Of a stretch of 64,000 bases of DNA, positions 18,165 to 26,179 are shown piece after piece (position 1 is the first letter of the stretch; every line of letters begins with the position of its first letter). The DNA is taken from NCBI RefSeq assembly GCF_000739915.1, contig NZ_BBJT01000010.1, positions 124,001 through 188,000 of the forward strand. Reading direction: 5' to 3'. The translations under genes were made by a program, and so were the position numbers. Below the pieces are notes generated by a model that was given only the letters and a program-made list of their open reading frames with translations, was not told the DNA's origin and searched no databases. This stretch comes from Paenibacillus chitinolyticus NBRC 15660 (GTDB lineage: Bacteria > Bacillota > Bacilli > Paenibacillales > NBRC-103111).

Positions 18165-18959
18165 ATTAAGATCGTATTTATCGGAGATATTGTCGGATCA
18201 GTCGGCCGGAATGCAGTAAAAACAATGGTGCCTAAACTGAAATTAAAATATGCGAACGCGGTATTTATCGCGAACGGTGAAAATGCGGCCGGAGGCCGAG
18301 GGATTACGTCGCAAATTACGAAGGAGCTCTATCAGCTCGGGATTCATGGAATAACGCTCGGAAACCACACCTGGGACCAGAAAGAAATTTTTGATTTCAT
18401 CGACGATGAAGTTCAGATGGTGCGTCCCGCGAATTTTCCCGAAGGAGCGCCGGGGCGGGGACATACCGTTTTGAAGGTGCGCAACCAGGAAATCCTGCTT
18501 ATCAATCTGCAGGGGCGGACTTTTCTGCCTCCGATCGACTGTCCGTTCCGTAAGGTAGACGAGATTCTCGAGGCGGCGAAAGGAAAGTACAAGCATATCT
18601 TCGTCGATTTCCACGCGGAGACAACGTCGGAGAAAATTGCCATGGGCTGGCATCTGGACGGCCGCGTTTCGGCGGTAGTAGGCACACATACGCATGTCCA
18701 GACGAACGATAACCGCGTGCTGCCGCAGGGAACGGCTTACGTAACGGACGTAGGCATGGTAGGCCCCCGGGACGGCGTACTCGGAATGGAACGCACAGCC
18801 GTTCTGCGTAAGTTTACGACGCAGCTGCCGGTAAGATTCGTCGTAGACGAGGGGCAGTGGCATTTCCATGCGACCGTTATCGATCTCGACGATACGACAG
18901 GCAAAGCGGGCAAGATCGAACTCATTCGGATTAATGAGGAAGATCTTCTTTTCGAATAG
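18165..18959 (+). CDS. ymdB: Phosphodiesterase YmdB, probable ATT start
   Basis: Metal-dependent cyclic-nucleotide phosphodiesterase of the YmdB family; in B. subtilis it affects sporulation, biofilm and motility decisions. The conserved N-terminus KIVFIGDIVGSVGRNAVKTM, whose Asp is a metal ligand in the family, is encoded upstream of the first ATG (18225). Going back in frame, a stop lies at 18156 and the only usable start is ATT at 18165, 9 nt after GGGAG. This gives 264 residues, the normal length. Other motifs are present: NGENAAGG, GNHTWD, DFHAE, GTHTHVQT. A three-codon frame ATG GGT TAT TAA at 18158-18169 overlaps the start. Confidence 0.88.
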   Translation: MKIVFIGDIVGSVGRNAVKTMVPKLKLKYANAVFIANGENAAGGRGITSQITKELYQLGIHGITLGNHTWDQKEIFDFIDDEVQMVRPANFPEGAPGRGHTVLKVRNQEILLINLQGRTFLPPIDCPFRKVDEILEAAKGKYKHIFVDFHAETTSEKIAMGWHLDGRVSAVVGTHTHVQTNDNRVLPQGTAYVTDVGMVGPRDGVLGMERTAVLRKFTTQLPVRFVVDEGQWHFHATVIDLDDTTGKAGKIELIRINEEDLLFE

Positions 18960-19021
18960 GAGCGTTCAACAGCCGGCTTTCTGCCGCAGATTTAACTTGT
19001 ACCTCCCGGTGATGCCGGTTC

Positions 19022-19047
19022 AGGAATGTTTGATCACCTGTCCGAAT
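19022..19047 (+). promoter_or_regulatory. Putative sigma-H promoter of spoVS
   Basis: AGGAATG, 15 nt and GAAT resembles the sigma-H pattern (AGGAWWT, 13-15 nt, GAAT). spoVS is under sigma-H in B. subtilis. Motif and context agree, but the motif is short. Confidence 0.5.
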
Positions 19048-19111
19048 AGGATGGAAAGAGGAAACCTTTATCCTTAATCCTTTATCCATCAACCCAAGGA
19101 GGTACTTTTCC

Positions 19112-19372
19112 ATGGAAGTATTAAAAGTTTCAGCAAAATCCAATCCAAACTCCGTAGCAGGGGCGCTTGCAGGCGTGTTACGGGAGCGCGGGGCGGCGGA
19201 GCTTCAAGCCATTGGCGCGGGTGCTCTGAATCAGGCAATCAAAGCGGTAGCGATCGCAAGAGGATTTGTGGCGCCCAGTGGAGTCGACTTAATTTGTGTA
19301 CCCGCCTTTACAGACATCGTCATTGACGGGGAAGACCGCACGGCGATCAAACTCATCGTAGAACCAAGATGA
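19112..19372 (+). CDS. spoVS: Stage V sporulation protein S
   Basis: Small Alba-like protein of 86 residues needed for spore coat assembly and proper stage V progression; its binding partner, probably nucleic acid, is not settled. The sequence is near invariant across spore formers (MEVLKVSAKSNPNSVAGALAGVLRE). The ribosome site CAAGGAGGT is strong. It keeps its place after ymdB. A terminator follows. Confidence 0.96.
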   Translation: MEVLKVSAKSNPNSVAGALAGVLRERGAAELQAIGAGALNQAIKAVAIARGFVAPSGVDLICVPAFTDIVIDGEDRTAIKLIVEPR

Positions 19373-19409
19373 TTCACGCGCGCTCCTCGGGTTGTACATA
19401 CATGAACGG

Positions 19410-19443
19410 ACCTGTTTACATACTCTGTAGACAGGTTTTTTTC
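19410..19443 (+). terminator. Intrinsic terminator after spoVS
   Basis: A 10-bp stem with one wobble (19410-19419 / 19428-19437) and an 8-nt loop, then seven T. Confidence 0.85.
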
Positions 19444-19490
19444 GCATCGTGCAACAAAGGCAAGGCCCACTAAAGAGCCTGGAGGTAACC

Positions 19491-20429
19491 ATGATTATCG
19501 ATGCTCACTGCGATGTTTTGATGAAAATGTACCGGGATCCGCTGCTTGATTTTAACGCGGCCGAACCTCTATTGGACGTAAGCTACCCGCTTATGAAGCA
19601 GGGGGGAGTCAAAATCCAGTTTATGGCGGTCTACCTGCCGGAAGAAATCAAGAACCCCGATGTGGGGCACATTCTGGAGTATGTGGATATTTTACACAGA
19701 AGAGTGCTCTGCAATCCGGATATCGTCCTGATCCAGAGCCGCTCGGATCTTCAGCATGTGCTGACGACGGGCAAACGGGGTGTGCTGCTGACTTTGGAAG
19801 GAGCGGAAGGACTGAGGGGCAGCCTGGCTCAACTGCGCATGCTTCACCGGCTGGGGCTCAGAAGCGTAGGACCCGCCTGGAATTTCGCCAATTGGGCGGT
19901 AGACGGGGCCATGGAGACCCGAAACGGGGGCTTTACCCTGCGGGGGCAGCAGCTGATAAAAGAAAGTAATCAGCTCGGGCTGCTGTTCGATGCCTCGCAT
20001 CTGTCGGAAAAAGCCTTTTGGGAAGCGGCCGACGTGCCCGGCCTGCATTTGTTCGCTTCGCATTCCAATGCCAAATCGGCATGCGACCATCCGCGAAATT
20101 TGACCGATGGACAAATCCGCTGCCTTATCGAACGGAAAGGAATGATCGGAATTACATTCGTCCCTTGGTTTGTGAAAAAGACCGGTTCGGTTTTCATTAC
20201 GGACCTTTTCCGGCATATCGATCACATCTGCTCGCTGGGCGGTGAAGATTTTATCGGCTTCGGATCTGATTTCGACGGGATAGACAACTATATCCGGGGA
20301 CTGGAGAACGCCGGCATGTACGTGAACCTGGCCAATGAACTGTACAAGCACTACACGCCCGTCCAAGCCCAGAAATTCCTTTGGCAGAATGGATACGCCT
20401 TTCTGGAACGCAGTCTGCCGGTGTCCTAG
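19491..20429 (+). CDS. Membrane dipeptidase, peptidase family M19
   Basis: Zinc dipeptidase of the renal-dipeptidase family, 312 residues, TIM-barrel amidohydrolase fold. Visible metal-site motifs: DAHCD near the N-terminus, the bridging Glu in LEGAEG, His in DASHLSE and FASHSNAKS, and GFGSDFDG near the C-terminus. The ATG at 19491 follows GGAGGT; no signal peptide is present, so the enzyme is probably cytosolic despite the family name. It lies between spoVS and the 2-oxoacid oxidoreductase genes without overlap. The physiological substrate is unknown. Confidence 0.88.
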   Translation: MIIDAHCDVLMKMYRDPLLDFNAAEPLLDVSYPLMKQGGVKIQFMAVYLPEEIKNPDVGHILEYVDILHRRVLCNPDIVLIQSRSDLQHVLTTGKRGVLLTLEGAEGLRGSLAQLRMLHRLGLRSVGPAWNFANWAVDGAMETRNGGFTLRGQQLIKESNQLGLLFDASHLSEKAFWEAADVPGLHLFASHSNAKSACDHPRNLTDGQIRCLIERKGMIGITFVPWFVKKTGSVFITDLFRHIDHICSLGGEDFIGFGSDFDGIDNYIRGLENAGMYVNLANELYKHYTPVQAQKFLWQNGYAFLERSLPVS

Positions 20430-20494
20430 AGAGCGATCTCTTTTTGATATGGGTATGATCTAAAAAAGCTATCTGTTCCTTTTACGGAAAACCC

Positions 20495-20523
20495 TTGCAA
20501 TTTACGGGGTCTAGGAATAGAAT
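20495..20523 (+). promoter_or_regulatory. Upstream promoter of korAB
   Basis: TTGCAA, 17 nt and TAGAAT; sigma-A type, about 125 nt before the korA start. Confidence 0.55.
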
Positions 20524-20532
20524 TTGGATAGC

Positions 20533-20560
20533 TTGAAAAAATTTTTTTATATCCTACAAT
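20533..20560 (+). promoter_or_regulatory. Downstream promoter of korAB
   Basis: TTGAAA, 16 nt and TACAAT in an AT-rich stretch. Together with the site at 20495 it would form a tandem promoter. Confidence 0.5.
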
Positions 20561-20652
20561 CTATCATACAAGCATCGTTCTAAGCAGGGCTCGTTTTGCA
20601 AAATGGTTTGCAAGAGGCGGAGCAGCTCACCATCAAAAGGAGTGGACGCAAG

Positions 20653-22404
20653 GTGATTAGTCAGTTATCGTGGAAGATCGGGGGACAACAAGGGGAGGGT
20701 GTAGAAAGTACGGACCGTATTTTCTCGACGGCGCTTAACCGTCTCGGATACTATTTGTACGGCTACCGTCACTTCTCTTCGCGCATCAAGGGAGGACATA
20801 CGAACAACAAAATCCGCATCAGTACGAAACCGATTCGCTCGATTTCGGACGATTTGGATATTCTGGTCGCTTTCGACCAGGAGACGATTGATCTGAACTC
20901 TCATGAGTTGGGAGTCCACGGCGTGATCGTCGCGGACGCGAAATTTAATCCCACCCTGCCGGAAGGCGTTAACGCGCGTCTGTTCCCGGTGCCGATTACG
21001 GCGATTGCGGAAGAGCTTGGAACTTCCCTGTTTAAAAATATGGCGGCTTCCGGCGCTTCTTGGGCGCTGTTGGGGCTGCCTTTAGATGTGTTCAACAAAG
21101 CGGTCGAAGAGGAATTCGGACGCAAAGGCGCCGCCGTAGTCGAGAAGAATATCGAAGCGGTGCGCAAAGGCGCGGAATCCGTGCTGGAGCTGGCAGGCGG
21201 TCCGATCGCGGAACTGCAGCTGGAGCCTGCGGACGGCGAGCAGAAGCTGTTCATGATCGGCAACGACGCCATCGCTCTCGGGGCCGTAGCCGCCGGCTGC
21301 CGCTTTATGCCGGCTTATCCGATCACACCGGCTTCGGAAATTATGGAATACTTGACGAAGGTGCTTCCTAAATTCGGCGGAGCCGTTATCCAGACAGAGG
21401 ACGAGATATCGGCTTGTACGATGGCAATCGGCGCCAGCTACGGCGGCGTACGCGCCATGACGGCATCGGCGGGCCCCGGCCTGTCCCTGATGATGGAAGC
21501 GATCGGTCTGGCCGGAATGACGGAAACGCCGGTCGTGATCGTGGATACACAGCGCGGCGGCCCGAGTACGGGACTTCCGACCAAACAGGAACAAAGTGAC
21601 GTAAACGCCATGATTTACGGCACGCACGGCGAGATACCCAAAGTCGTGCTCGCGCCGAGCACGATCGAAGAATGCTTCTACGATACGATCGAAGCGTTTA
21701 ACATCGCGGAAAAATTGCAGCTTCCGGTCATTCTGCTGACAGATCTCCAGCTTTCGTTGGGCAAGCAGTCCTCGGAAGTGCTGGATTATAATAAAATCGT
21801 TATCGAACGCGGCAGCCTCATCGGGCAACCGGAGGAAGTCGAGGACAGCAAACAGCTGTTCAAGCGTTACGAGTTTACGGAGAACGGCGTATCGCCGCGC
21901 GTGCTGCCGGGCGTAAAGTACGGCCTGCACCACGTGACAGGCGTTGAGCATGACCAGGAAGGCCGTCCGTCCGAGAGTCCGGTAAACCGGAAGAAAATGA
22001 TGGATAAGCGCCTGGAGAAGCTTAAGCATGTGGAAGTGACCAACCCGATTCTCGTCAATGCGCCTCATGAAGAGCCGGATGTTCTGATCATCGGCATGAG
22101 CTCGACGGGCGGAACGATCGAGGAGGCAAGAGGCAGACTGGAGAAGGACGGTCTTGCGACGAACCATATTCACGTTCGTCTGCTGCATCCTTTCCCTGCC
22201 GAAGAGCTGAAGCCTCATCTGGAGAAAGCAAGAAATGTAATTGTCGTCGAAAATAACGCGACTGCGCAGCTGGCGAATCTGATCAAGCTGAATGCAGGCA
22301 GTGCCGATAAAATCATAAACATGCTGAAATACGACGGAACCCCGTTCCTGCCGTCCGAAATTTATCAAGAATGCAAGGAGCTGACTGTAGCATGGCAACG
22401 TTAA
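20653..22404 (+). CDS. korA: 2-oxoacid:acceptor oxidoreductase, alpha(gamma) subunit
   Basis: Large subunit of a ferredoxin-dependent 2-oxoacid (probably 2-oxoglutarate) oxidoreductase, which converts a 2-oxoacid and CoA to acyl-CoA, CO2 and reduced ferredoxin. The 583 residues begin with the gamma-type domain (SWKIGGQQGEGVES; HFSSRIKGGHTNNKIR), followed by the alpha TPP-enzyme domains (AYPITPASEIMEYL; TASAGPGLSLMMEA; QRGGPSTGLPTKQEQ). The GTG start at 20653 matches the start of homologues and has AAGGAG upstream; the frame extends further up without a ribosome site. korB overlaps by 13 bp. The substrate is inferred from similarity to KorAB of aerobes such as Mycobacterium. Confidence 0.9.
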   Translation: MISQLSWKIGGQQGEGVESTDRIFSTALNRLGYYLYGYRHFSSRIKGGHTNNKIRISTKPIRSISDDLDILVAFDQETIDLNSHELGVHGVIVADAKFNPTLPEGVNARLFPVPITAIAEELGTSLFKNMAASGASWALLGLPLDVFNKAVEEEFGRKGAAVVEKNIEAVRKGAESVLELAGGPIAELQLEPADGEQKLFMIGNDAIALGAVAAGCRFMPAYPITPASEIMEYLTKVLPKFGGAVIQTEDEISACTMAIGASYGGVRAMTASAGPGLSLMMEAIGLAGMTETPVVIVDTQRGGPSTGLPTKQEQSDVNAMIYGTHGEIPKVVLAPSTIEECFYDTIEAFNIAEKLQLPVILLTDLQLSLGKQSSEVLDYNKIVIERGSLIGQPEEVEDSKQLFKRYEFTENGVSPRVLPGVKYGLHHVTGVEHDQEGRPSESPVNRKKMMDKRLEKLKHVEVTNPILVNAPHEEPDVLIIGMSSTGGTIEEARGRLEKDGLATNHIHVRLLHPFPAEELKPHLEKARNVIVVENNATAQLANLIKLNAGSADKIINMLKYDGTPFLPSEIYQECKELTVAWQR

Positions 22405-23258
22405 AAGATTTCCGCAACAATGTAAAGCCTAACTGGTGCCCGGGCTGCGGAGATTTCTCCGTTCAGGCCTCCATTCAGCGCGCTGCCGCGAACGTGGGAC
22501 TGGAACCGGAGCAGCTTGCGATCGTATCCGGTATCGGCTGCTCCGGCCGTATCTCCGGCTATGTGAACTGCTACGGCTTTCACGGAATTCACGGCCGTTC
22601 CCTGCCGATTGCCCAAGGGCTTAAAATGGCGAACCGCGAGCTGACCGTTCTGGCTTCCGGGGGCGACGGCGACGGATTCGCGATCGGTATGGCTCATACG
22701 GTCCATGCGATCCGCCGCAACATCGACATGACTTATATCGTCATGGACAACCAGATTTACGGCCTGACTAAAGGCCAGACGTCTCCGCGAAGCGGCGAAG
22801 GCTTCAAAACGAAGAGTACGCCGAGCGGCTCCATCGAAACGCCTCTGGCGCCTCTTGAGATGGCGCTGGCTGCCGGTGCGACTTTCGTGGCGCAGTCTTT
22901 CTCCAGCAACTTGAAGCAGCTGACGCACATCATCGAGGAAGGCATCAAGCACCAAGGCTTCTCGCTGATTAACGTATTCAGCCCGTGCGTCACGTTCAAC
23001 AAAGTGAACACGTACGACTGGTTCAAGGAAAATATCGTGGATCTGGAGACGATTCCGGATTACGACCCGAGCAACCGGATCCAGGCGATGACGAAGCTGA
23101 TGGAAACCGACGGCATGCTGACCGGCATTATTTATCAGAATAAAACGAAGCCAAGCTACGAGAACCTCGTTACCGGCTTCAAAGCAGAAGGTCTTGCCAA
23201 GCAGGATATGAAGCTGAGCCAGGCTGATTTTGACAAATTGGTTGCAGAATTCAAATAA
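22392..23258 (+). CDS. korB: 2-oxoacid:acceptor oxidoreductase, beta subunit
   Basis: Thiamine-diphosphate-binding beta subunit, 288 residues, partner of KorA. The N-terminal WCPGCGD cysteine motif, a further Cys in SGIGCSGR, and the TPP/Mg motif GGDGDGFAIG...MDNQIYGLTKGQTSPRS are all present. It has too few cysteines for a full 2x[4Fe-4S] ferredoxin domain, as usual for this two-subunit type with a single cluster. The ATG at 22392 lies inside the end of korA in another frame, with AAGGAG about 10 nt upstream, so translation is coupled. A strong terminator follows. Confidence 0.92.
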   Translation: MATLKDFRNNVKPNWCPGCGDFSVQASIQRAAANVGLEPEQLAIVSGIGCSGRISGYVNCYGFHGIHGRSLPIAQGLKMANRELTVLASGGDGDGFAIGMAHTVHAIRRNIDMTYIVMDNQIYGLTKGQTSPRSGEGFKTKSTPSGSIETPLAPLEMALAAGATFVAQSFSSNLKQLTHIIEEGIKHQGFSLINVFSPCVTFNKVNTYDWFKENIVDLETIPDYDPSNRIQAMTKLMETDGMLTGIIYQNKTKPSYENLVTGFKAEGLAKQDMKLSQADFDKLVAEFK

Positions 23259-23267
23259 GCGGCATAG

Positions 23268-23301
23268 AAAAGCGTGCAGAGTGCTCTGCGCGCTTTTTTT
23301 T
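23268..23301 (+). terminator. Intrinsic terminator after korAB
   Basis: Stem AAAAGCGTGCAGA paired with TCTGCGCGCTTTT (one wobble), then eight T. Confidence 0.85.
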
Positions 23302-23379
23302 TATTCGCGTAGAGGTTAAACTGAGGGGGAGAAGCTGATATAGAGACAGAGAATGGATACAGGAAGGGATGAAGACACA

Positions 23380-23949
23380 ATGAAACAAATACCTATCGGG
23401 ATTTCCGCCCGCCACATTCATTTGAAGCCGGAGCACATTACCCGCCTGTTTGGCGAGGGCTATGAGTTGACTGTTCTTAAGGACCTGTCCCAGCCGGGAC
23501 AATTCGCCGCGGGCGAAACCGTAGCGGTCGTCGGTCCCAAAGGCCGGTTTGACAAGGTCCGCATCCTTGGACCGGCTCGGAATATTTCCCAACTGGAAAT
23601 ATCGCGCACGGATGCTTTTGCGCTCGGCGTTAATCCGCCGGTACGCGAATCCGGAAATATTGAAGGAACGCCGGGAATCAAGATTGTGGGTCCCAAAGGC
23701 GAAGTGGAGCTGGAAGAGGGCGTTATCGTTGCGGCCCGCCACATCCATTTCCATACGGAGGATGCGAAGAAATGGGGCATCGAGGACAAGCAGCGCCTGC
23801 GTGTCCGGGTGGAGACGGATCGTCCCGTAATTTTCGAGGATGTGATTGCCCGTGTATCGGACCAGTTCGCCTTGGATATGCATATCGATACGGATGAAGG
23901 CAACGCCGCAGGGCTTAAAACCGGCGATGTCGGAATTATTGTAGATTAG
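23380..23949 (+). CDS. Phosphate propanoyltransferase-like protein (PduL family)
   Basis: Zinc enzyme of the PduL family, 189 residues, which exchanges CoA and phosphate on short acyl groups (propionyl- or acetyl-CoA to acyl phosphate). Both zinc-binding motifs, one per beta-barrel half, are seen: SARHIHL near the N-terminus and AARHIHF in the middle. The ATG at 23380 yields the canonical start MKQIPIGISARH; an in-frame ATG at 23353 is possible. No microcompartment genes or encapsulation peptide accompany it. Downstream of korAB it could turn acyl-CoA into acyl phosphate, which is inference. Confidence 0.85.
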   Translation: MKQIPIGISARHIHLKPEHITRLFGEGYELTVLKDLSQPGQFAAGETVAVVGPKGRFDKVRILGPARNISQLEISRTDAFALGVNPPVRESGNIEGTPGIKIVGPKGEVELEEGVIVAARHIHFHTEDAKKWGIEDKQRLRVRVETDRPVIFEDVIARVSDQFALDMHIDTDEGNAAGLKTGDVGIIVD

Positions 23950-23986
23950 AAAGCGGGCCGGGACAAGTTGTCCGCATGCGCGCAGG

Positions 23987-24036
23987 GAGCCGGGTACGGG
24001 GAGCTGATTTCCTCTGCCCGGCTCTTTCTTCTTTTG
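23987..24036 (+). terminator. Intrinsic terminator after pduL-like gene
   Basis: Stem GAGCCGGG / CCCGGCTC (23987-23994 / 24017-24024) followed by TTTCTTCTTTT. Confidence 0.75.
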
Positions 24037-24051
24037 TCCGGGGACCAGGCA

Positions 24052-24060
24052 TGGTATAAT
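24052..24060 (+). promoter_or_regulatory. Extended -10 promoter of miaB
   Basis: TGGTATAAT fits an extended -10 (TGN-TATAAT). No good -35 is visible. It lies 45 nt before the miaB start. Confidence 0.5.
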
Positions 24061-24104
24061 CAGATTTATGAGTCTAGCATGGAATATTCAGGAGGAATGG
24101 CGAA

Positions 24105-25589
24105 ATGACGGTGAAAACCGCTAAATCCGATAAGGATTTTTCGATCTATTTTCAACCTCCTTCTTATAAGGATGCGAAAAAACGCGGCAAGGAAAACATC
24201 GAAGTGCTGTATGATTTCAACATTCCGGAAGAGATGAAGGAGTTTGGCCAAGGCAAGCGGTACATGATCCGCACGTATGGCTGTCAAATGAACGAACATG
24301 ATACTGAAACGATGAAAGGCATGCTCGAGGAGCTCGGCTATACCTCAACGGAAGAGAAGCAGGAAGCGGATGTGATCCTTCTGAACACCTGCGCGATCCG
24401 GGAGAACGCGGAGGATAAGGTGTTCGGCGAACTGGGGCACCTGAAGCACCTCAAACTGGAGAAGCCGAATCTGGTGCTCGGAGTCTGCGGGTGCATGTCG
24501 CAAGAGGAAGGCGTCGTTAAGCGGATCTTACAAAAACACGGGCATGTCGATCTCATATTCGGCACCCACAACATTCACCGGCTTCCGGCCCTTCTGCAGG
24601 ATGCATACTTAAGCAAGGAAATGGTCGTGGAAGTGTGGTCCAAGGAAGGCGACATTATCGAGAACCTGCCCAAGAAGCGGGAAGGCATGCGCGCCTGGGT
24701 AAACATTATGTACGGCTGCGACAAGTTCTGCACGTACTGCATCGTGCCGTACACCCGCGGCAAGGAGCGGAGCCGCCGTCCGGAGGACGTATTGGCGGAG
24801 GTGCGGGATCTGGCCCGTCAAGGGTTTAAGGAAATTACGCTGCTCGGACAGAACGTCAACGCTTACGGCAAAGATTTCGAGGACATCTCGTATTCCTTCG
24901 GAGATCTGATGGCGGATATGCGTAAAATTGATGTGCCGAGAATCCGGTTTACCACTTCGCATCCGCGTGACTTTGACGACCATCTGGTCGAGGTGCTCTC
25001 GCACAAAGGCAATTTGATGGAGCACATCCATCTGCCGGTCCAATCGGGAAGCACGGAAGTGCTGAAAAGAATGAGCCGCAAATACAGCCGTGAACTGTAT
25101 CTGGATCTTGTGCGCAAAATCAAGACGGCTATACCCGGCGCGGTGCTCAGCACGGATATTATCGTCGGTTTCCCGGGAGAAACGGATGAGCAGTTTGAAG
25201 AGACGTTGTCTCTCGTGAAGGAAGTCCGGTTCGATTTTGCCTACTCTTTCATTTATTCCCCTCGCGAAGGAACGCCGGCTGCCGCAATGGAAGACAATGT
25301 TCCCGAGGACGTGAAGAAGGAGCGTCTGTACCGGCTCAATGAGGTACTCGGAGCTTTCAGTAAAGAGAGCAACGAGAAGCTTCGCGGTGAAGTGGTCGAA
25401 GTTCTTGTTGAGGGAGAGAGCAGGAAGAATTCGGAGGTCCTCTCCGGACGGACCCGGACGAATAAGCTCGTTCTTTTCAAAGGATCGAAGGATCTGATCG
25501 GGTCTTTCGCCCATGTACGCGTGACGGAACCGCAAACCTGGCTTGTAAAAGGCGAGCTTGTCGCGGAGCCTTTGCAAATGTTAAGCTAA
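24105..25589 (+). CDS. miaB: tRNA-2-methylthio-N6-dimethylallyladenosine synthase MiaB
   Basis: Radical-SAM methylthiotransferase that modifies adenosine 37 of tRNAs reading UNN codons. The 494 residues comprise an N-terminal extension typical of Bacillales MiaB (about 65 residues), the MTTase domain with [18 protein letters not shown] and GVCGCMSQ, the CxxxCxxC radical-SAM motif [15 protein letters not shown], and a TRAM domain. AGGAGG precedes the ATG. The ricA-type gene follows 32 bp later, the order known from B. subtilis, where YmcA takes part in the Y-complex needed for MiaB maturation. Confidence 0.96.
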   Translation: MTVKTAKSDKDFSIYFQPPSYKDAKKRGKENIEVLYDFNIPEEMKEFGQGKRYMIRTYGCQMNEHDTETMKGMLEELGYTSTEEKQEADVILLNTCAIRENAEDKVFGELGHLKHLKLEKPNLVLGVCGCMSQEEGVVKRILQKHGHVDLIFGTHNIHRLPALLQDAYLSKEMVVEVWSKEGDIIENLPKKREGMRAWVNIMYGCDKFCTYCIVPYTRGKERSRRPEDVLAEVRDLARQGFKEITLLGQNVNAYGKDFEDISYSFGDLMADMRKIDVPRIRFTTSHPRDFDDHLVEVLSHKGNLMEHIHLPVQSGSTEVLKRMSRKYSRELYLDLVRKIKTAIPGAVLSTDIIVGFPGETDEQFEETLSLVKEVRFDFAYSFIYSPREGTPAAAMEDNVPEDVKKERLYRLNEVLGAFSKESNEKLRGEVVEVLVEGESRKNSEVLSGRTRTNKLVLFKGSKDLIGSFAHVRVTEPQTWLVKGELVAEPLQMLS

Positions 25590-25621
25590 GAACGCCATAA
25601 TGAAGAAGCGGAGTGTGCAGG

Positions 25622-26038
25622 ATGGAGCATTACACGAATACCGAAATGATCGTAAGAGAAGATATTTTGGCGAAAACGAAGGAGCTGGCGGAGCTTCTGA
25701 CCACCTCTTCCGAGGTGCAGTTTTTTCAACAGGCCGAAAAACAGATCAACCAGAACGAGCATATTCAGTCTCTGATTCAAGCCATGAAGAAAAAGCAGAA
25801 AGAAATTGTCGCTTTTGAGAAATTCGACAACGAAATCATGGTTAAGAAGATCGAGAAGGAAATCGAAGACTTGCAGGATGAGCTGGACAATATTCCGATC
25901 GTCAGTGAATTTCAGCAATCCCAGGCGGATATCAACTACCTGCTTCAACTCGTTATGGGCGTGATCCGGGATACGATTGCGGACAAAATTACGGTGGAGT
26001 CCGGTTCGGCACAACCGCCTTCCAGCTGCAGCGAATAA
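25622..26038 (+). CDS. ricA: RicA (YmcA) family regulator
   Basis: Small helical protein of 138 residues of the YlbF/YmcA family. In B. subtilis YmcA, YlbF and YaaT form an iron-sulfur complex that stimulates RNase Y-dependent mRNA maturation, Spo0A phosphorylation, competence and biofilm formation. The sequence is mostly coiled helices (IQSLIQAMKKKQKEIVAFEKF; DINYLLQLVMGVIRD) with a single Cys near the C-terminus (SSCSE). The ATG at 25622 was taken with GGAG upstream; a GTG 9 nt earlier is also open. It shares the window with its functional partner rny. The usual downstream cotE and mutS genes are absent. Confidence 0.88.
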   Translation: MEHYTNTEMIVREDILAKTKELAELLTTSSEVQFFQQAEKQINQNEHIQSLIQAMKKKQKEIVAFEKFDNEIMVKKIEKEIEDLQDELDNIPIVSEFQQSQADINYLLQLVMGVIRDTIADKITVESGSAQPPSSCSE

Positions 26039-26055
26039 AGTGTCCCTGTTACAGA

Positions 26056-26087
26056 AAGGCCGTTTCCGGTTGCGGAGCGGCTTTTTT
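26056..26087 (+). terminator. Intrinsic terminator after ricA
   Basis: Hairpin built from GGCCG...CCGG and CGGAGCGGCT with one bulge, then six T. Confidence 0.65.
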
Positions 26088-26112
26088 GGCGTACATTCCT
26101 TTTGTTGGTTAG

Positions 26113-26145
26113 TTGACAAAAAACAAACAATCTTATAGATTGTTT
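26113..26145 (+). promoter_or_regulatory. Promoter with perfect palindromic operator upstream of the DUF2087 gene
   Basis: TTGACA at 26113-26118 has -10 candidates at 26134-26141 (TATAGA with a 15-nt spacer, TAGATT with 17). A perfect inverted repeat, AAACAATCT-TAT-AGATTGTTT (26125-26145), covers the spacer and -10 region, a classic repressor-site position. The factor is unknown; the regulator encoded just downstream is a natural candidate. Confidence 0.6.
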
Positions 26146-26179
26146 ATATAAATATAAACGAAGATTGAAGGTGTTTGGT

